Positions 13,301 to 28,300 of a stretch of DNA of 64,000 nucleotides are shown here, piece by piece (within the stretch, counting starts at the first letter, position 1; every line of letters begins with the position of its first letter). The stretch comes from Wurfbainia villosa. Taxonomy: Eukaryota > Streptophyta > Magnoliopsida > Zingiberales > Zingiberaceae. The position numbers and the translations under genes are program-made. Under the pieces are notes generated by a model. The model did no database searches. It was not told the origin of the DNA and saw nothing but the letters and a program-made list of their open reading frames with translations. Where the stretch lies: positions 17,657,011-17,721,010 of the forward strand of contig CM046004.1 of assembly GCA_025175895.1 (NCBI GenBank), in the 5' to 3' direction.

Positions 13301-16300
13301 CGCGCCAAAGGACCGAGTCTCCACACCCTCAAGTCCTCAAGGTCCAAAACCCCTCTTTCCCCAGATCCAACTTCCTCTATCACCTCCCATTCAACTTCCC
13401 CATTCACCCTTCGATTCCGAGCCCTACCCTACCTCATCTAATATTTCACCCCGATCTCCTCCCCCTGAATCCCTCACTACCATAATTCCCCTACATTTCA
13501 CCTATTTTCGTGACTACTGGGATAGAGAGCTCGGAAGCCCCTCCCCTTGCCTCTAAAAGCCACCAAGACCCTAACTCTCAAGCCCCATCTTTTCCTCCCA
13601 CAACACTTATCCTCCATGCGTCGACACCCAAGCCCTCTTCCCCTTCCTCCACCCTTCCCCGTCACCCTTCATCACCCACTATTCCAATTTCTGTCGCTTC
13701 CCCTACACCTACGAGTCCTCCTTAATATCCCGAGCCCGAGGAAGTTCCTAAGTTCAACCAATTTTGGAGCATATGCATCACAACCTGAACTTGATAAGCA
13801 TTCAAGTCCATTCTTCTTTTTTATCTTTCTTGCTAACTTGGATCAATCTTGTTTTTATAGGCTAGAAGTCGAGGCTAAGAGGGCCTCACAGGAAAGCAAT
13901 GAGGTCCTATGGGGGAAGGTCTCGACACTATTAGAGAGCCGAGACGAGGCCCTTCATCGAGTTGACTCCTTAGCAGGTGAGCTAGACACTTGCCGAAACC
14001 ATCTCCTAGAAGGCTTGGCCAGGCAAAAACAAACATAGCAAGAGGTAGCCCAGCTGCGACACCAAATGGTTGTAGAGGTTGAGCAGACCCTTCGCGCCGC
14101 AGAGGAGAGGGATCGATCCCTCAACCAACTCCTGGAATGAGGAAGCCAAATAGCATAGTTGCACACTGCAACTTCCCGTATCACAGCTCACATGGTCGAG
14201 CTCAACTCACTACATTTGGCGGTATCCCGGGAAGTCATTGATTTAACTATTCAACTCCAAGCCCAAGAGACCTGTTATTCTGACGACATTCAGGTCTTGG
14301 TCGAAGGGTTCTTGGCCGAAGGGGTCTTGGTCGAAGGGGTCTTGGCCGAAGGGCTCATGGCGGCTTCCCAAGGATAGATAGCTGTTGTGGTTGCCTTGGT
14401 TGACTATCCGGTCATCCAGGGTGGATCAGTAGAAGGTCTGAGAGAAGGAGCTTATGGACCAGCTAGCTTCCAAATGGATTTTGAAGGGGTTGTTCAGCAA
14501 TTTTCGGCCTGAGGATACCCTCCACCCGACGCCTTTGCTTTATAACCACTTGTAATTTTTGTTTTTTTCCAAACACTCTGTAATATTTTCCTTCTTAATG
14601 AAAGATATTATTTTGTGGTTGTCTCTTGTTGTGCCAAAAACTAATCTTCTTAATTAAGGTCGCCTACTAACTAAATAGGCTACATTAATCATACTAATTG
14701 ACCTCGCACACTTCTATCTTCTCTATTGCTTATTAGGTCGGACCAAGGGCTTATGGATGTCTTGACTGGGCGAAGTGGTTGAAGGCTTATGGGTGCCTCG
14801 ATTGGGCAAAGTGAGAGTACTCGGTCGGACCGAGGACTTATGGGTGCCTCGGTGGGCGAAGTGAGAGTACTCTAGCCGAAGACTTATGGATGTCTTGATT
14901 GGGCGGAGCGAGGGTACTCGATCGGACTAAGGGCTTATAGGTGCTTCGGCTGGGCAATTGAGAGTACCCAAGCCGGATCAAGGGTTTATGGATGACTTAG
15001 TTGGACATAGGGAAAACACTTGGCTAGACCGAGGGCTTATGGGTGCCTCAGTTGGGCGGAGTGAGGACACTCAAGTTGGATCAAGGACTTATGAGTGCTT
15101 GGGCAGAGTGAAGATACTTCTCTTCTTTTTCCTACTCTAGTCAAACCAAAGACTTACGAACTACCTTGGCTGGGCAATAACACTTCTAAAAAATTGCACT
15201 TGGAAAAATATAATTATTCATGAAAGAATATAAAAATACACTCACCAAGACACTCGTTTACCATTACTTCCCCTCCTCCTGAGAAATCCCTTTCCTTTCT
15301 TCTCAACTAAAGAAATGACCCAAGTACATTGTGTTCCATGGCCTTGGTAATGATTTGCCCTCTACGTCCTGCAAGTAATACTACCCTCCGAGTGACTTTA
15401 TACGGACCCTCTCACTTGGGGGTCAATTTCTTAACTTCACCTATTGGATTAACTTTATACAGTATCAAGGCTCCGACTTGAAAAGATCAAGACACTACTT
15501 TTTTATTAAAGGTATGGTGTTTTTTGTTGATATGATTATATTCTGACCTGAGCACGCTCCCATCTTTCTTCTGTTAGGTCTAACTCTGTTCTCCTTTGTA
15601 CTTAATTATTGATCGAGTCATACATTTGAACTCGTGCACTCTCAATCACCACCTCTATTGGGATGACTACCTCTGTCTCGTACACCATACTGAATGGAAT
15701 TTTGCTTGTAAGAGCCCTTGTAGTGGTTTGATAAGCCCACACAACTCTCGAAAGCTCCTCCCGCCAATTCCCTTAATCAACCTCTAACTTGGTCTTTAAT
15801 TCTTGTACAATGATTCTATTAATCACCTCCACCTACCCATTAACTTGAAGGTGTGCCACAGAGGTAAAAGCTTGCTCAATCTTGAGATTCTGGTACCACT
15901 TCCGTATCCGACGACTCTAGAACTGGCGATCATTATCACTTATCAGTTGACACCACACCCCATAGTGGCATAAGATATTCCGCCATAAGAACTATATTAC
16001 TATCTTTTCGATAATATTTGCTAGAGGTTCAACTTCCACTCATTTAGAGAAATAATTCACCGCCACAATTAAGAATCTTCTCTGTCTAGGAGCTAATGGC
16101 ATCGACCCATCTATGTTCATTCTTCATTGGTTAAAAGGATAGGATGCTATCACCACCTTCATCAACTCTGTAGGTTATTTCGACCTATTGCTATACAACT
16201 AACAAACTTGGTTGCATCTCGAGTCAAGGTGAGCTAGAAATATTCTTGCAATATTACTTTCCTAGCAAGCGTCTGCCCTCCTAAATGATTATCGCAACAA

Positions 16301-19300
16301 CCTTCATGAATTTCTCAAAGCACCCTCCACCTCCTTTGGCCTTAGGCACTGTAACAATGGTTTTCCGAAAGACTTCTTAAAGAGAACTCCGTCCAACATC
16401 ACAAAATGATTTGTTCTTCTTATGAAAGTAACCTTAGGGTTAGCGAGGACAATGCCCTCTCTCAAATATGCCTCCATCTCTGCCTCCAATCGGGTATGAC
16501 TTCTTCCCTTTCCTCGGTGAGCTCTTCTACACTTTATATTGCTAGGGAGGAAAGCACAAAGGATCTTGAGAAGTCCATTCAGTCAAAGAACTGCCTAGTC
16601 GAGCCAATTCATCTACATTCTCCTTTATGGGAATTTTGCTAAATTTTCTCTTCATAAAAGTGAATCTTCATTCGCTCATAAGCCTCAACGTACTTCGCTA
16701 TATGTCCATCCTTGGTAATGAAAGAACCTTGAATTTAAGACGTCACTAATTGTGAATCCAAATGCAAGTGAACTCGGGTTGCTCCTGCCACCAGAGCTGC
16801 TTGAAATCCTGATAATACTACTTCATACTCGGCCTCATTGTTGGAAGTCCTGAACCCAAATTGTATGGCAATCGCGTCTCTTCTTCGGAAGGAGATACTA
16901 GAAGTATTTCGACTCCATTTCCTCTAGCTCCTATCGATTCATCCACAAAAACCTACCAGATAGACTGTGATTCCTCTATCAATTCCAAGTCCCTTAACTT
17001 AGGATTTGGTAACTAGTTAAAAATTTGCCAAAGCTTATAGGCTTTGATGGCAATCTTTGGTTGATATTGTATGTCATACTCATTGAGCTCCATCGTCTAT
17101 TTGGCTAATCGTCTTGAAAAATCAGGCTTAGTCAACACTTGTCTCAACTCACTACTAGTTAGTACAACCACTCAATGTGCAAGAAAATATGGTTGCAACT
17201 TTCGAATTGTGAGCATCAAAGCATAAGATAACTTCTCCAACTCAGAATAACGATGCTCTGCTCTCTTCAGGATATGATTGATATAATATATGTGTTACTG
17301 CTAGGAACCTTCTTGCTAGAGTAACACTGAACTAATCGCTCCTTCCAACACTGTTAAGTATATTCAGAGTACCTCCCCCTCATTAGGCCTGACCAGGGTA
17401 GGTAATTGGGCTAAATACTACTTCAACTCTTAGAAAGCTTATACACATTGGTCATCCCACTTAAACTAAACTACTTTCTTGAGTACCATGAAGAATGACA
17501 TCCCTCGGGGCTCGGTCAGTCAATTTAGAAATAAACCGAGACAGAGCCACTATCCTTCCGACTAGTCTCTGTGTTTCGTGCAAAGTACTTAGCGACTGCA
17601 TGTTGTACAGAGCTTGCACCTTCTCAAGATTAGTTTTGATCCCCCTTTTAGTCACAATACACCCTAAGAATTTGCCACTTCAAACTCTAAAAATGTATTC
17701 TTTGGATTTAACTTCATGTTGTACTACCTCAGTGTTGCAAATGTCTCTTCCAAATCGGAAATTAAATTGGTGACCAGTCGTAAATTTATCAAAATGTCAT
17801 CAACATAGACTTTCACATTTCTGTTGGGATGTATACTGAAAAGTCTATCTCTTGTATGAATATCTTTATTTTGAAATAAGAATCACATGATCATTGTTTG
17901 CATATTTTTATAGCTATGCATATTGTCTAATACATTACATTGTAGATAACATGGTGTGTGGTGTCACACGGGAGATCATGTTATCGGTTCCTTGTAAAGT
18001 ATAAGTAAAGGCTCACAACCGAGATGACTTTGGACAAACCATTGGAATGGTTGTAGTGTGATTTGGTATTGGTTTGTCTTGATCATAGAATCACACTAGT
18101 GCACTTTGTGTGTATTGAGCAAGACCGACTTAGAGATGATTCGATTTATTGCTGACTACATAATCGAATCGGACCTCAGATATTATATTGTACATACTCT
18201 TAATCCCGATATAATAACGGGCACATATACTTAGTATTCATCTCTTTGATTTACCAATGGACGAGATTTATAGATTGAATCGATAGGCTCAGTAAGTTGG
18301 GAAATGATATTATTTATATGATGTGTCGTTAATTATAGGAGGAAACCGTGTCCTATATATTAGGATGATTATGTTCCCTTGAGGAGCTCATAAGGTTCAT
18401 CATGTAAACCCTGCAGGTGGACTTGGTCCGGCATGATGAAAAAGTTGAGTGGTACTACTCATGGAGTTAGATGTTGATTAATTAATGGCCAGTAAATTAA
18501 TTAATCGACAGACATTCGAGATCTTAAACACGGGAAGAAAATGTACAAATAATATATAGAGCCCATATTAACTTATGGGGGTTGGTGAGGTAGATCAATG
18601 ATAATCCTTTAGTGGATTGGATTATCATTAATGGATCGGACTTTATGTAGGCTTGATCCATTGGGTGGCCAAAATCCAACTCCTCCTCATGGTCCCTATT
18701 GTAGCCTATTAATACCTCATGAAGCTTAGATCCAATGGATGGAAACAAAACTTTATATCCAAAGGTAGAGATTAAATCTCTAGATCCGACGGTTAAGATT
18801 AAATCTCTAGATCCGACGGTTGAGATTAAATCCCTAGAACCAATAGTGGAGATTAAAACAAGATTTATCCTTAACTCTATAAAAGGAGAGGCTAGGGTTG
18901 GCGTGGAGTAGAATGAAGAAGCAAGGGGAGGCTTGGAGTTGGCGGCAAGGAGTTGGAGCTAGGGTTTGGGCTTGGCGGTACCAAATAAGGAAAGACTTTC
19001 CTTGTCTTCTTCTTCTCCATTGGTGGTCGGCGCCCATTGAAGCTTTTCCAGCCCTTGGCCAGCGTCCAAACTCCCTCCTCTCCTCCTTGGCCAGTGGAAC
19101 CAAGGCTTAGGGTCCTCCCTTGGAGCTATTGGCCGGCAACCATTGTTTCCCTTCTCCTTGTTGGCCGGCGGCAAGCAAGGTGCTTGTTGCTTGTTGGTTA
19201 GTTAAAGGAAGGAGAAGGATCTTGTTTCTATTCTTCCTCTTGCTCGGAACGAGCAAGGAAGGAAGATTGGTGATCTAGGAGCTTCAACTTTTGGTAGATC

Positions 19301-22300
19301 GTCGCCCACACGACGTCCGAAAGGAGGAAGGTCATACAATAGAAGATCAAGAGGTATATCGATTCTCTATTTTCTCTTGTATCATGTTTATATTTGTTTT
19401 TTAATTATGTTCATGATATATTCTGTTTTGTGGCTAAATAATACTTGGATCCCGAACATAAACACAAAAGTCGGCGATCCGTACATCGTCTATTCTACGG
19501 CTACTCATAGAATAGAGGTAGGTCGCTTGAACAACAAGTTTATTCAAGTGACCACTCTAAACGAATAGCACGACGATGACAAGGTTGCTTAGGTATTCCC
19601 TTTTATCTAGGATTAAATTTTTTTAATCCGGGGACATTGATGGGATCGCCATGAACAAGCGACCGAGTTGAAGTGGGAAGCGAAGTTTCCCCTCACGGAC
19701 TCGAAGACATAACCAACAATTTCTTCCCTTCTGATAAGAAAATATTCGATTCATAAGCCTTTAGTAAGTAGTTCGGGTATTCTTTAAACTGAAAGGCATC
19801 ACTACATAGGTATAAAGGCCCCCAAAGGTGACAAAACTAATCTTGTTATGATCCTCCCAAGCCAATGGGATCTGATGGTGCCCCGGATATGTGTCCATGA
19901 GAGAGATCACCTCGTGCCCTATGGTAGAATCTACTAATTTATCCATCCAAGACAAAGGATAGTAATTTTTAGGGCATACTTTATTTAAATCATGGAAGTC
20001 TATACACATACGCCATTGATCCAATGGCTTTGGGACCAATACCTCATTAGATATCTACTTGGGAAAGTGAAATTTTATGTGTCCCGCTTGTAACAACTTT
20101 TCTTCCTACTCAGCGATGACTTTGTGCTTCTCAAGTCCGAAGTGCGGCTTTTTTTGCTTAACTGGGTGGTCCCCCTTTGAAATATTCAAGTGATGTTTTG
20201 CCACCGTCGGGTCGATCCCCATCAAATTATGGACATTTTTTTGCGAAGTTGTTCGAATTCCTCTTTATGCAAGCTATGAGCTTGCCCTTCATCTCAGGTT
20301 CCAACTCGTTCACCATCCGAGTCGTGTTCCCCTCCACTATCTCCACTAGCTCTCCCTCCTTCAGAGTGCTTCTTCTTGAGGTGAACTCTATTAGTATAAT
20401 CGGCCTAGGTCATAGTGTTTTGATATTTGACAATGTGCTTGAGTGTGGATAATAGTATGACTATGGGATAATATAAGACATCCGTAATCATATAGAGATG
20501 AGCAAAAAGCCAAGTAGGTCAAAGGTGACCAGATACTTGATGAGTAGGGAAGTCCAAGTCGGTCAAGGAAGACCGAACACTTGGTGAAGGGAAGTCATAG
20601 TAAGTCAAGGCGACCGAATGACTAGGCAAGGGAAGTCTCGACAGGTCACGGGTGATCAGATTGCGTATGAAGACCGATTGATTAGAAGATCAAGCTCGCA
20701 AGAGAAGTCCCGACAGTCACAATGACCGATACTAGGTAAGCAAGGAAAGACCAAGTAGGGTTACTTGGCAAAGGGATAAGGATGGATCCTTGCAATAGAA
20801 GTCTTGGAGACACGGTCTCTTAGCAATGGAAGTCCAGAAGACACGACCTCTTGGCAATAGAGACCTGGTAGCATGACTAGGCCAATGGAAGCACTTGAAG
20901 GCTAGGGCCAAGGGTGAAGAGTCGTGGACTCGAACCAAGGACTTAAAGCTTATAAAAGCGACTAGAAGACTTAGGTCTAGGCTAAGGGTAAGTATGAGGG
21001 GATCATATTTGAGTTAAACCTCATATTTGAGGTGTGGCAGTCGACTGGAGGATTTGCTCAGTCGACTAGTCCAGTGTGGACGACTCCCGCTGTGAGGCTC
21101 GGATTTCAGACTGGGTGTTCGGCACTGTACGACTTGGGAAATAGCCATGATGCTCGGCAGTCGACTACTGTAGAGAGGCAGTCGACTAGCCACTGTGAGC
21201 TCGAGAGACTAAAGGATGCTCGGGCAATAATCGCCATGGAGAGCAAGATCGCGATGCTCGGGAAGTCCGGCGGGTGGTCATGAAGTGAGAAATAGAGCTT
21301 CGATAAACAATGATCGGAGGCTTGACGTGGCAGTCGAAACAAAACGCACTCGACCAACGCCTCGACTAGGGCTCAGTCGAGGCAGCACCTCAACTGGCGA
21401 AGTTATCATTGAGTGGTAACGGTCAGAAATCAGCCCGACACGAAGCCTATAAGAGAAGGAGCTCGAGGAGGATTTCGAAGTGGTTTCCTTGGAGACTTTG
21501 AAGGGGAAGTGTTGTTGCATTCCAGAACTTCAAAAGCATTCCACAGCAACTAAGCAAGCAAAGCAAAAGCGATTAAAGCTCTTATTGTAAAATGTTTCTT
21601 GTTTCCTGTATTTTGTTGTATACTTGTATTTGCTTATTATTCTTACTTTTGTAAGCTCGTATTGTAAGAGGTTTCTCTACCTCCAGTTTGTTGCCGAAAA
21701 GGAGAAGGTATTAGTGAGGATAGATCACTAGACCGCCGCCATAGAGTAGGAACTGTAGATTTTGAACCACGTAAATCCGATGTCGTGTTGTGTTTTCTGT
21801 TTGTTCTTGTTTATTTCTGTATTCCGTTACGTGTTACTAGCAATTAGAGACAAACACGACAACGAACGAATCGAAGAATCAAGCAAGCATTATTCACCCC
21901 CCCCCCCCTTTAGCGTGCCAACGGTCATAACAAACTCTTCCAGGATATAGACTCATAAAATAGTGGAGGCATTGACCATTATGCCTTAAGTGGAACATCC
22001 CCACAAGCTCTTTTTTTGTCTTCTTTGACCATCTCCACGTAACATTCCTAAATTCCTCCCACACGCGCCCAATTAGAAATTTAACCTTCTAATATGGGGT
22101 CACAACCATAAACACCGAGAGGAATGGTCATCCCATAATGACATTGTATGTCGAGGGGGCATCTATCATCAAGAAAGGAGTTATACTAGTTCTCTTTCTT
22201 GGCATATTTCCTAATGTCAACGACAGAATGATCTGGCTAACTGGATAAACAATGCGCCCTGCAAAACCAAACAAAGTCATTGCCACTTCTTTTATTCGTG

Positions 22301-25300
22301 TTTCCTCCAGTTGCATGCAATTGAAGGTCTCCTAGAACAACACATTTGTAGGGTCGATGACATCGCGCGGGAGAGGGAGGGGGGAATAACGATTTCTTTG
22401 ATTTCGCTTCGATCGTGATTGCGTGTTTGCCTACAAAACTTATTAATGCGCAGCGGAATATATAATAATAGAAATGCACAATAAGATAAAGGCAAACACA
22501 CGCACAACAAGAGTATTTAACGTGGTTCGAAATTAGAGTTTCTACTCCACTGGGCGAGCTCTAATTAAGCTTTGATGATGCACACCACCATCAAACTTCT
22601 CCTTCTTGGTATGACACCAGAGGTGGAAAAATCTCGTACAACAAGATTACAACAGTAAACAATAAACTTTAATCAAATACAAGAAACAAATGCAACACTA
22701 AATAAAGAAAACTTTACAAGAAGAATTTTAGATTGTTTGCTTGTTGATTGTTTTAGATTGCTCTTGAAGGTCTAAAATGCAACAACACTTCCCCTTCAAA
22801 ATTCTCCCAAAAATCGCTTTCAAAATCCTCCCCAAGCTGTCCTTAAAACCTACATCGGGTTGATTTCGCGTCTAGCAGTCGACTATCAAAAGGCACTAGT
22901 CAACTGCTAGCTTATTCGTTGTCTCACAACTACATCCACGCTGGAATTGGCCCAACGATACCCCAAGAATCGAATCGACTAATCGACCATGATTTGCGAT
23001 CATATCATCACGACTATTCATCCACGATAATCAATCGCCAAGGCCAATTGTGCATACACATGACAATCGATCACAATGACACACAACAATAATCGAGCTG
23101 CGATTACTCGCGATCGACTTATAATCGTACCATCATTCATAAGTCAACTGAGCTCCCGAGTGTTAAATACTCGGCCAGTCGACTGATTCATAGCTCCAGT
23201 CGACTGATTCATAACTCCAGTCGACTGGTAAACCTCAAACATGATCCCCTTATTCTTAATACTTACCCATAGCCTAGACTTAAGTCTTCTAGCCACCTCC
23301 ATCAACCTCATGCCTCTCGAATCCTTCGAGTCCACGACTCTTCATCTTTTGCGTTAGCATTTAGGTGCTTTCATCGGCTATGTCATGTTAACCGTGTCCT
23401 TTGCCAAGGTTCATTTAGACTTATGCTGCCAAGACCACATGCTTGGACTTTATGCTGTCAAAACCTCACCCTTGGACTTCCTTGCCAAGATCTATTTGGA
23501 CTTACGCTGCCAAGATTACACACTTGGACTTTACGCTGCCAAACCTACAAACTTGGACTTTCCCTTTGTCAAGTATCCATGACTTGGACTCTCAATTGTC
23601 AAGTACCCATGACTTAGACTTTCCAATTGCCAAGACTATGCTTGGACTTTTCTTGCCAACTCCATGTTGGACTTTCCAATTGTCAAAGTTCACTTGGGCT
23701 TTACGTCGCTAAAACTACATACTTGGACTTACACTGTCAAGACTTTACCTTTGAACTTCCCTTGTCAAATATCTATATTTGGACTTTCCTTGCCAAGTAT
23801 CCAAACTTGGACTTCCGAGGTTGATTGCTCCAATAATCTCTCCCATATAACTTTGAATATCTCAATCATCTACTAGTCGTATGGTCAAACTCATATAGTC
23901 AATCAATGGTCAAATTCATTGTCAATCCATTGTCAAACATCAAAACTTTACTCGAGTCCCACTCGAGTTTAGTCAACATTGACTCGGGGCTTATTGCATC
24001 AACAATCTCCTCATTTTTTATGTTTGATAATTTTTTTAAGTTAGGCTAACAATAACCCAACTTAATTCTTTCAATCCCAAAGAATAGTGATGGTTTATCT
24101 AACTTAAACCTTACTTCTCCCCCTTTGGCATACATCAAAAAGTTTAATAAGGTTTTCAATGTCTTATCTCGCAAAGAGATTCTACATTCTCCTCCTTGGT
24201 TCAAAAACATTTAGAATGTCTTCATTCTTCCTAGTGATAAATTCCATATCATTAAATGAGAGGCAATCCATAATGAGGGTTTACCAAACCCTCACTTATC
24301 CCATGTTGGTCAAAATTGCATCCATCATCCCTTAATGGACACACTCCCCCTAAAGGTTTGCTCCTCCTTGACTATTACACCAACAATGTCCTTGGAGAGT
24401 TCCTAAGCCTATAGGAAACTTAAACCATCACAAATAAGGGTGAAAGTTCAAACTTAAACTTTAACCTCTCTTAAAATTCAATAATCACCCTAAATAAGTC
24501 TCCTAATCATTTTTAATGATTATTTCACACTTTCAATGTTTTCCGAGGCATATTCTAGAGTTAGGAGACATTAGGGTAACCTAGGGTAACTGATATATTG
24601 CTAAACAAACCTTGTTCAGTCGAAATCAGTAGTATCGATCATTGAAATCGAATCGATCATTGCCTTACCGATCGATCATTGCTCAAGCAAAGTGATGGTG
24701 GTTTTTGCAAATCGCAGAATCGATTGATAAATCATAAGAATATATATATATATATATATTTATTTTTTTTTTTGAAAAATCTTAAAAATTTATACGTATA
24801 TTACTTGCATCAAATACAATGGGTGTTATAAATACCCATTAAATTGAAGTATTGATACAAAGTTCAAAAGTATTGATAATTTCAATGTTTTTAGTCTAAC
24901 TTGTATCGACTTATGCAATGGTGATTACTATCAAAAGATAAGCTTCGCTAAGAATTTTTAAAATGATTTTAAAATATTTTCAAAATCTTATTTTGGACTG
25001 TGGCCTATAGGGCAGATGTACATAACTTGTACATTAACTTTTCTCATGATTTATCAATATTATATTATGAGTTTGAGTTCATTTAGGTGCAAAAACTATA
25101 CACTTTGAACTTACTCATTTTCCTAACATCTCACATGTATTTAGGATATATCAATACATACACATGTCAATTTAATATTTTTGTGAGATGTGAGTTTTGT
25201 TTCTCCCTAATCTAAAGGTTCATGCATTTTATCTAGGTAACTCTATTTGATTTTCTTATCATGGGACTTCAAATCATGTCATTATCTTTAATTTTATTTG

Positions 25301-28300
25301 AATTATCTTAAATGCATGAATAATGATCATGACATATAATGATTGCATAATTTAAAGTATTTGCTCATGATTTATGATGTCATGGTATAAAGATAAACCT
25401 AAATACAAACATGATATATATTTCCCTAAGCATAATTATGACATTTAAATAATTATATGAAGCATGATGTCATAACATGACATATGACAAACAAAGCATG
25501 ACAAATAAAATATAAAAATATAAGAATATCTAAATTTCAAGCTCAATTGTCATTTACTAGGATTAAATCTCAATTTTGTCATAATGACCAAATTTCCAAG
25601 TGTATCAAAAATCTAAAATGACACACCATTAACTCTAAGCCTAATTGTTTCAATTATGATTGATTTTTCAAACTTCTTAAATTCTATTGGCACATCCTAA
25701 AATCTTTTAGGGTATAAATTTCATTTCATTTTCAAAGTATTACAATACTTCGAAAATGTTCTAAAGTGTCACATTTATCATGGTTGGATTAACTATCTAT
25801 TCATTCAAGGTTGGCGCACCCTAAACTCATCTAGCATGATGGAATCACGCTCCTAGGAACCCAATACCTATTGGAGCTCCTTGGGTTGACTAGGTACTCG
25901 CTAGGGATAACTTCCTTAGATACCCTCCTAATAACCTTTCTAAGTTTTGAAGCTTTGGTCATTTGAGTCTTATCTAGGTTAACACCTTGCTAGTCACTTT
26001 CTTAGGCCTTTTAGAGGTCTTAGTTACTTCGGTCTTCCTAAGGTCAACTCTAAGGATTGTCTCCCTTGTGACTTTGACCTTCCTAAACCTAGACTTAGTT
26101 CCATAGTCAAATGAAGCATTATGGTAGATTTGTATAATCTTATTGGGCTTAGGCTTGTAACTCAAACCTTCTTTGCCCTTAATTAAATCTTTCCTACCAA
26201 TACGTAAGTGTTGTCCACTAGACCCTTTAATTTAATTTGTCATAATTTGAAGGGTTTTTCTAATTTTTCAATCTTTGACCTTAAGATTTGGTTTCCACCT
26301 CTAATTTGTCCAATTTTGATTTTTCCATTAATTCCTTGACATTTTTCTTCCTAGGTATATGTCTACTCTTCTTAGGGTTAATGCCTAGGTTCTTGTTATC
26401 CTTAAATGGGATTGACTTAGAATTGTTCTTAGGCAAACTAACATGTGTAGCACTTAAGCAATAATATTTATTACTAGATTGATCCTTAGGTTTACTATTA
26501 GCATGCTTCTTATGGTTAACAATTGTAAGTAAATTAAAATCATTCCTAACATGCTTTTTGGCCTTACATAAAGTATGAACATTATTAAATGTTATCTTAG
26601 GGTTTGCCTTAGCTCCCCCTACATATGAAGTTCCTCTTTTGCCTTTGGTTAAATGACTCACCCTAGGACATTGACTCCGATAATGCCCTTTTTGTTAGCA
26701 TTTAAAGCACACAATGTGCTCTTTGCCTTTGCGTGTTGGGGCTCCAGCTTCCTTGAACTTGTCCTTGACTTAGATGTCATTAGAATCTTCTTCTTAGCTA
26801 ATTTTGAGCATTTACTCTTGTAATGCCCATGTTTCTTGCACTTAAAGTATATTATATGATTTTTATTTTTATGACAAATGCTTGAGTTACCTATGGGGAA
26901 ATCTTGAGCTTGCTCTTCTTCTTGTCCAGAGGTAGATGGTTCATCTTGATTTTTTTTCAGAGTTGGTAGCCTCTTCTCCCCCTCAATCCTAGAGGTGGAG
27001 GCTTCCTTCAATTCTTCTATCTCTTCTAACTCGGATGTTGAGCACCTCTCAACTTTCAAATATTCACATTCTTAAACCGATGAGCAACTTGATTCTTCTT
27101 TGACTTTCTCCTCTACTTCTTGGGTCAGTAAGGATTTTTCATGAAACTGTGTCAATTCGCTCCAAAACTCCTTAGCATCCTTATAGTCACCTAATTTGGA
27201 TAAGACATCATTAGGAATTAAATTACTTAACATTTTGATTACCTTAATATTTGTCTTGAATTTTTTGAGTTGTTCCTTGGCCCATTTCTCAACCTTGAGG
27301 ATTTCACCCTTCTTACCTCTTGGAATTTCAAAGTCGTCCATCAAGGCACTCCAATTTTTAATGTCCATCATGAGGAAGGTCTCTATGCTCGCCTTCCATT
27401 GATCAAAACCTTCACATCCATAGAATTCATAGGGAATGGGTGTTGATGTCGTACCCCAATCCATCATTTGATAATTCCATCCTCTAACGCTTGTGCTCTC
27501 TTAGCGATGAGTTCGTAAAAGAGCAACCTTGCTCTGATACCAATTGTAGGTTCGATGACGTCGCGCTAGAGGGGGTGAATAGCGAATTCTTTGATTTCGC
27601 TTCGATCGTGATTGCATGTTCATCTACAAAACTTGTTAATGCGCAGCAGAATATACAATAATATAAATGCACAACAAGATAAAGACAAGCACACACACAA
27701 CAAGAGTATTTAACGTGGTTTGAAATTAGGCTTCTTACTCCACGGGACGAGCTCTAATTGAGCTCTAGTGATGCACACCACTACTATTAAACTTCTTCTC
27801 GGTATGACACCGGAGGTGGAGAAATCTCGTACAACAAGATTACAACAGTAAACAATAAACTGTAATTAAATACAAGAAGCAAATACAGCACTAAGTAAAG
27901 AAAACTTTACAAGAAGAACTTTAGATTGCTTGTTGATTGTTTTGGATTTCTATTGAAGGTTCAGAATGCAACAGTACTTCCCTTTCAAAATTGTCTCAAA
28001 AATCGCTTGCAAAATTCTCCCTAAACTGCTTCTTTTATAACCTACATCGGGCTGATTTTGCGCCTAGCAGTCAATTGCCAAAAGGCACCAGTCGACTGCT
28101 AGTCTTTACGTTGTCTCACAATGACTTCATTCACGTTGAAATCTACCCAACGGATACCCCAACAATCGATCATCTTATCGCCGATGACGCCGCGAGTCGA
28201 CCGCTACCAACTACGCAACATTCTACGATCGCCATAAGGTCACCACCGATCGCCGACATTGAAGAATCCGGCCGCAATACTATCGCCAATCGATCGCCGT

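Larger units (their letters stand above)
15290..22340 (-). pseudogene. Gypsy pol of the Tat element (protease end, RT, RNase H, integrase), broken and interrupted
   Basis: Read from high to low coordinates. The protease C-terminal part is at 22316-22128 (VAMTLFGFAGRIVYPV then SITPFLMIDAPSTYNVIMG). RT is at 20039-19761 (MVPKPLDQWRMCIDFHDLNKVCPK, then SFVTFGGLYTYVVMPFSLKN). The RT tail is at 17655-17461 (RLVGRIVALSRFIS). RNase H lies in broken frames about 17150-16700. Integrase is about 16490-15340, with the segment before it reading HFVMLDGVLFKKS and the core FLIVAVNYFSKWVEVEPL near 16080-16020. The C-terminal segment KLTPKWEGPYKV lies near 15430-15390. Two solo LTRs split RT and the RT-protease interval. 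RT keeps no complete catalytic block, so it is inactive. Confidence 0.85.

Noticed and set aside
18834..19174. Several overlapping frames with Gly/Arg/Trp-rich products in the 1.9-kb LTR
   Set aside because: Located inside a solo LTR with clear ends and TSD; no family resemblance and no conserved frame.
23385..23876. Three phases of open frame with repeated LGLYAAK or LDF segments
   Set aside because: All phases are open because the LTR array lacks stop codons; the same occurs in the partner LTR at 28510-28984.
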